Source: Flavobacteriales bacterium (GTDB lineage Bacteria; Bacteroidota; Bacteroidia; Flavobacteriales; Weeksellaceae). Taken from it: DNA of 64,000 nucleotides. Position 1 is the first letter of the stretch; the number at the start of each line of letters is the position of its first letter. The translations under genes and the position numbers were made by a program. The notes under the pieces were generated by a model. The model did not search any database. It was not told the DNA's origin and was given only the letters and a program-made list of their open reading frames with translations. The stretch covers positions 971,001-1,035,000 of the forward strand of contig JACJZS010000002.1 in assembly GCA_020635515.1 (NCBI GenBank), read 5' to 3'. Positions 61,762-64,000 of this stretch are shown one piece after another.

Positions 61762-64000
61762 CTATACTTTTTTTACCCGAATTTCATCTCCTATCAAGAC
61801 AATATATTTATCTTTCACTTTCATTCCCAAAGAACTTAATGCGTGCTCGTAGCTTTCTATCTGTTTAATATATTTATCTTGAAAATTCCCTGTTTTATAA
61901 TCTATTATAGTATATTGATTTTCTCTTCTTACAATTCTATCTGCTCGCAAAATAGTTTCTTGGTATATAATTTCTCTTTCATTAAATACTTCTACATCCA
62001 AATCAAAAAATTTTGCTAATTCTTTATGATTAATTACATCGTAAATTGACTTTTTAATTTTTTCTTCTAATTCTAATGGCAATACACCTTGTAGCTTTGC
62101 TTTATAAAAAACTTGCTCTGCATCAGTATGTATTTTTATTTTGGATAATAATTCGTGTATCAATATTCCATATTCCTGTGGATTTACTTGATTAGAAATC
62201 AGATTTTCATCAGTATAGCTCAAATGAATTTTGGTATTCCATCGAGATGAAACCCAGTCGAAAGTTTCTTCCACTACTTCTTTTTCTTTCTCTTTAGACT
62301 CCACTTTGATGTATGAGTGCTTTAGAAATAATTCATTAATTCCTTCTTCTAAATCGTATGTTGATGCTATTGCTGTTTTTACTTTACTATCCGAATCCGT
62401 AGGAAAACAAATAAAAAGTTGTTGTTCTGCCCGAGTTGTAGCGACGTAATTTACATTTATTTCGTCTATTTCTTTTTCTAATTCATGCTTAAAAAATTCT
62501 GGTTCTAATTCAGAAAGTACACTCTTTTCTTTTTGATTAAAATTTAAGTAAAAAGTTTCAAATCCTGCGTGAGATTCCGAATTAAACGTATACCACTGAT
62601 GCTCTCCCCTTGAACTTTCTTTGTATGTAGGATATATTACCACGGGAAATTCCAATCCTTTTGACTTGTGAACCGTCATTACTTGTACTGAATTTTCTTT
62701 TTCAGGAAGCTGGTATTTTATTCTTTCTTGTTCACTTTCCCAATATTCCAAAAATTCGGAAACCGATTTAGAAGAACTATTTTCAAATGAATGAATTACA
62801 CCTAAAAATCCAGAGAAATACGTTTGGTATTCTTGTGGGAAATTTAAACTTAAAACAATATCTTCCACCAAATCATAGCAGTTCATGTATTCCTTATCAA
62901 AAAAGCTAAGATTAAGCTCAAAAAAAGCATTAATTTCTTTATTTAATTCATACTTTCTAGCGTTTTTTACTCGATAAAACCAATCAGAAAAATCTTTATT
63001 TATTTTTGATTTTTTTTCTTTGTAAAGACCATACAATGCTTCATATAAAAACATCTTATTTTCTGAATTAGTATAAAACCTAAGAAAATTTAAAATAACA
63101 TCGATACACAATACTTGATTCAAGAAAAGAGCATCTTCACTCAAAACCTGAATTCCATTAGACAGTAAAAATGAAGAAACTTCCTTTGCATCACTTGACT
63201 TCCTAAATAAAATAACAATATCCTTGTAATTAAAACCATTTTTTTTACATTCTTTTATGGTTTCGAGTATATATTGATTTACTTCATTAGTATAATCATC
63301 TTTATCTAAACACGCAACTTGTACTCTTCCTCCACTTCCTTTTTCTGGTTTTTGGTGTGCGTTTTTAAAAATATTTTTATACTGCTTACTAGTAAATTGA
63401 CTTGAAAAAGAAGTATACACAGCGTTATTGAACAATACAACATTTTCTAAACTTCGATAATTACTTGGCAAATTAATTACTTTTCCTAATTCGCTATACT
63501 CATTATCAATTTTTTCCATTTCACTAATTAATAACTCTGGCCTTCCTCCTTTAAATCGATATATAGATTGTTTTACATCTCCTACCAGCGTAACACTATG
63601 ATTTTCCTGTCTAATTGCATTTTCTACAAGAGGTAAAAAATTATTCCACTGAAGCTCCGAAGTATCCTGAAATTCATCAAAAAAGAAATATTCATACCTG
63701 CTTCCTATTTTCTCATAAATATAATTCGACGGTTCTTGTGTTAGATGCTCGTTAATAATTGTGTTTGCATCTCCTATAAATACCAAATCCTGCTCCTCTT
63801 TTATAGCACTTAAAAGTTGATTTATTTTTGTATTCGTCTGCAAAGAAAGAAGCTCTTTTTCAATTTTAATATCAAGCAATAATTGAGGGATTAATTGATT
63901 ATAAATATGCTGAAAGTTTCGTATTAAAGTTTCTTTAATGCCATCAATTTCTTCTTTATATTTACTTTTTTGAGCATAAAAGTCATCATTTTCTATACTT
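61762..64000 (-). CDS. UvrD/RecB-like helicase-nuclease, 5' part cut off
   Basis: The frame is open through the right window edge; the ATG at 63879 is internal, since in-frame sequence continues to base 64000. The visible C-terminal ~746 residues contain Walker B/motif II DEFQDTSELQW, motif III GDVKQSIYRFKGG, motif IV NYRSLENV, motif V/VI MTVHKSKGLEFPVVIYP and VATTRAEQQLF, and a C-terminal PD-(D/E)XK nuclease motif LRADRIVRRENQ, YTIIDYKTG. This matches Bacteroidota RecB/AddA-type helicase-nucleases that resect double-strand breaks. The N-terminal Walker A lies outside. Confidence 0.9.
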   Translation of the reverse strand, partial: SIENDDFYAQKSKYKEEIDGIKETLIRNFQHIYNQLIPQLLLDIKIEKELLSLQTNTKINQLLSAIKEEQDLVFIGDANTIINEHLTQEPSNYIYEKIGSRYEYFFFDEFQDTSELQWNNFLPLVENAIRQENHSVTLVGDVKQSIYRFKGGRPELLISEMEKIDNEYSELGKVINLPSNYRSLENVVLFNNAVYTSFSSQFTSKQYKNIFKNAHQKPEKGSGGRVQVACLDKDDYTNEVNQYILETIKECKKNGFNYKDIVILFRKSSDAKEVSSFLLSNGIQVLSEDALFLNQVLCIDVILNFLRFYTNSENKMFLYEALYGLYKEKKSKINKDFSDWFYRVKNARKYELNKEINAFFELNLSFFDKEYMNCYDLVEDIVLSLNFPQEYQTYFSGFLGVIHSFENSSSKSVSEFLEYWESEQERIKYQLPEKENSVQVMTVHKSKGLEFPVVIYPTYKESSRGEHQWYTFNSESHAGFETFYLNFNQKEKSVLSELEPEFFKHELEKEIDEINVNYVATTRAEQQLFICFPTDSDSKVKTAIASTYDLEEGINELFLKHSYIKVESKEKEKEVVEETFDWVSSRWNTKIHLSYTDENLISNQVNPQEYGILIHELLSKIKIHTDAEQVFYKAKLQGVLPLELEEKIKKSIYDVINHKELAKFFDLDVEVFNEREIIYQETILRADRIVRRENQYTIIDYKTGNFQDKYIKQIESYEHALSSLGMKVKDKYIVLIGDEIRVKKV

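Noticed and set aside
63879..63879. ATG at 63879 as the helicase start
   Set aside because: The frame continues without a stop to base 64000 and the protein lacks its N-terminal Walker A, so this Met is internal.

Overview
The window comes from an AT-rich member of the Bacteroidota, most likely class Flavobacteriia. The evidence is gliding genes gldE and gldD, a type IX secretion protein (PorZ) with the family's C-terminal sorting domain, a TamB/TsaD pair, a DUF5606 gene, and many genes preceded by the Bacteroidota -7 element TAnnTTTG with little Shine-Dalgarno signal. I see no tRNA, rRNA or CRISPR array.

Layout. 1-8 kb: porZ (cut by the edge), then folE, nadB, a DUF5606 gene, mazG, ssb, gldE and gldD on the + strand. 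8-13 kb: a TPR protein, a UDP-GlcNAc 4-epimerase, rnz, lipA, cinA. 13-23.9 kb (- strand): pheT, dnaN, a B12-dependent ribonucleotide reductase, a gluzincin-like lipoprotein, prfC, prfB and a SprT-like gene. 23.9-27.0 kb: a small accessory island of three unrelated orphan genes, each with a related hairpin-forming repeat on its 3' side, the whole bounded by a 25-bp direct repeat. 27-38 kb: menD, lpxB, gapN, a P-II/ammonium transporter/porin group, rsmI, a charged-linker protein, acs.

38.1-46.8 kb (- strand) is the most interesting region: a compact ribosomal peptide (RiPP-like) locus. It has an outer-membrane beta-barrel protein, a 38-codon precursor gene with a double-glycine leader and an 11-residue core SGASQCHPGEC, a decayed second precursor copy, a protein distantly resembling HExxH peptide-modifying proteins, a TonB-C-like secreted protein, a TPR protein, a DUF6734 protein, and an ABC exporter with an N-terminal C39 peptidase that would cut after GG. 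Neighbouring genes overlap by 4-8 bases, and strong hairpins split the locus into segments.

46.9-64 kb: tamB and tsaD diverge from start codons only 3 bases apart, followed by a surface polysaccharide block (SGNH protein, MBOAT acyltransferase, two family 2 glycosyltransferases, a Wzx-type flippase, two polytopic membrane proteins) and the C-terminal part of a RecB/AddA-like helicase-nuclease that runs off the right edge.
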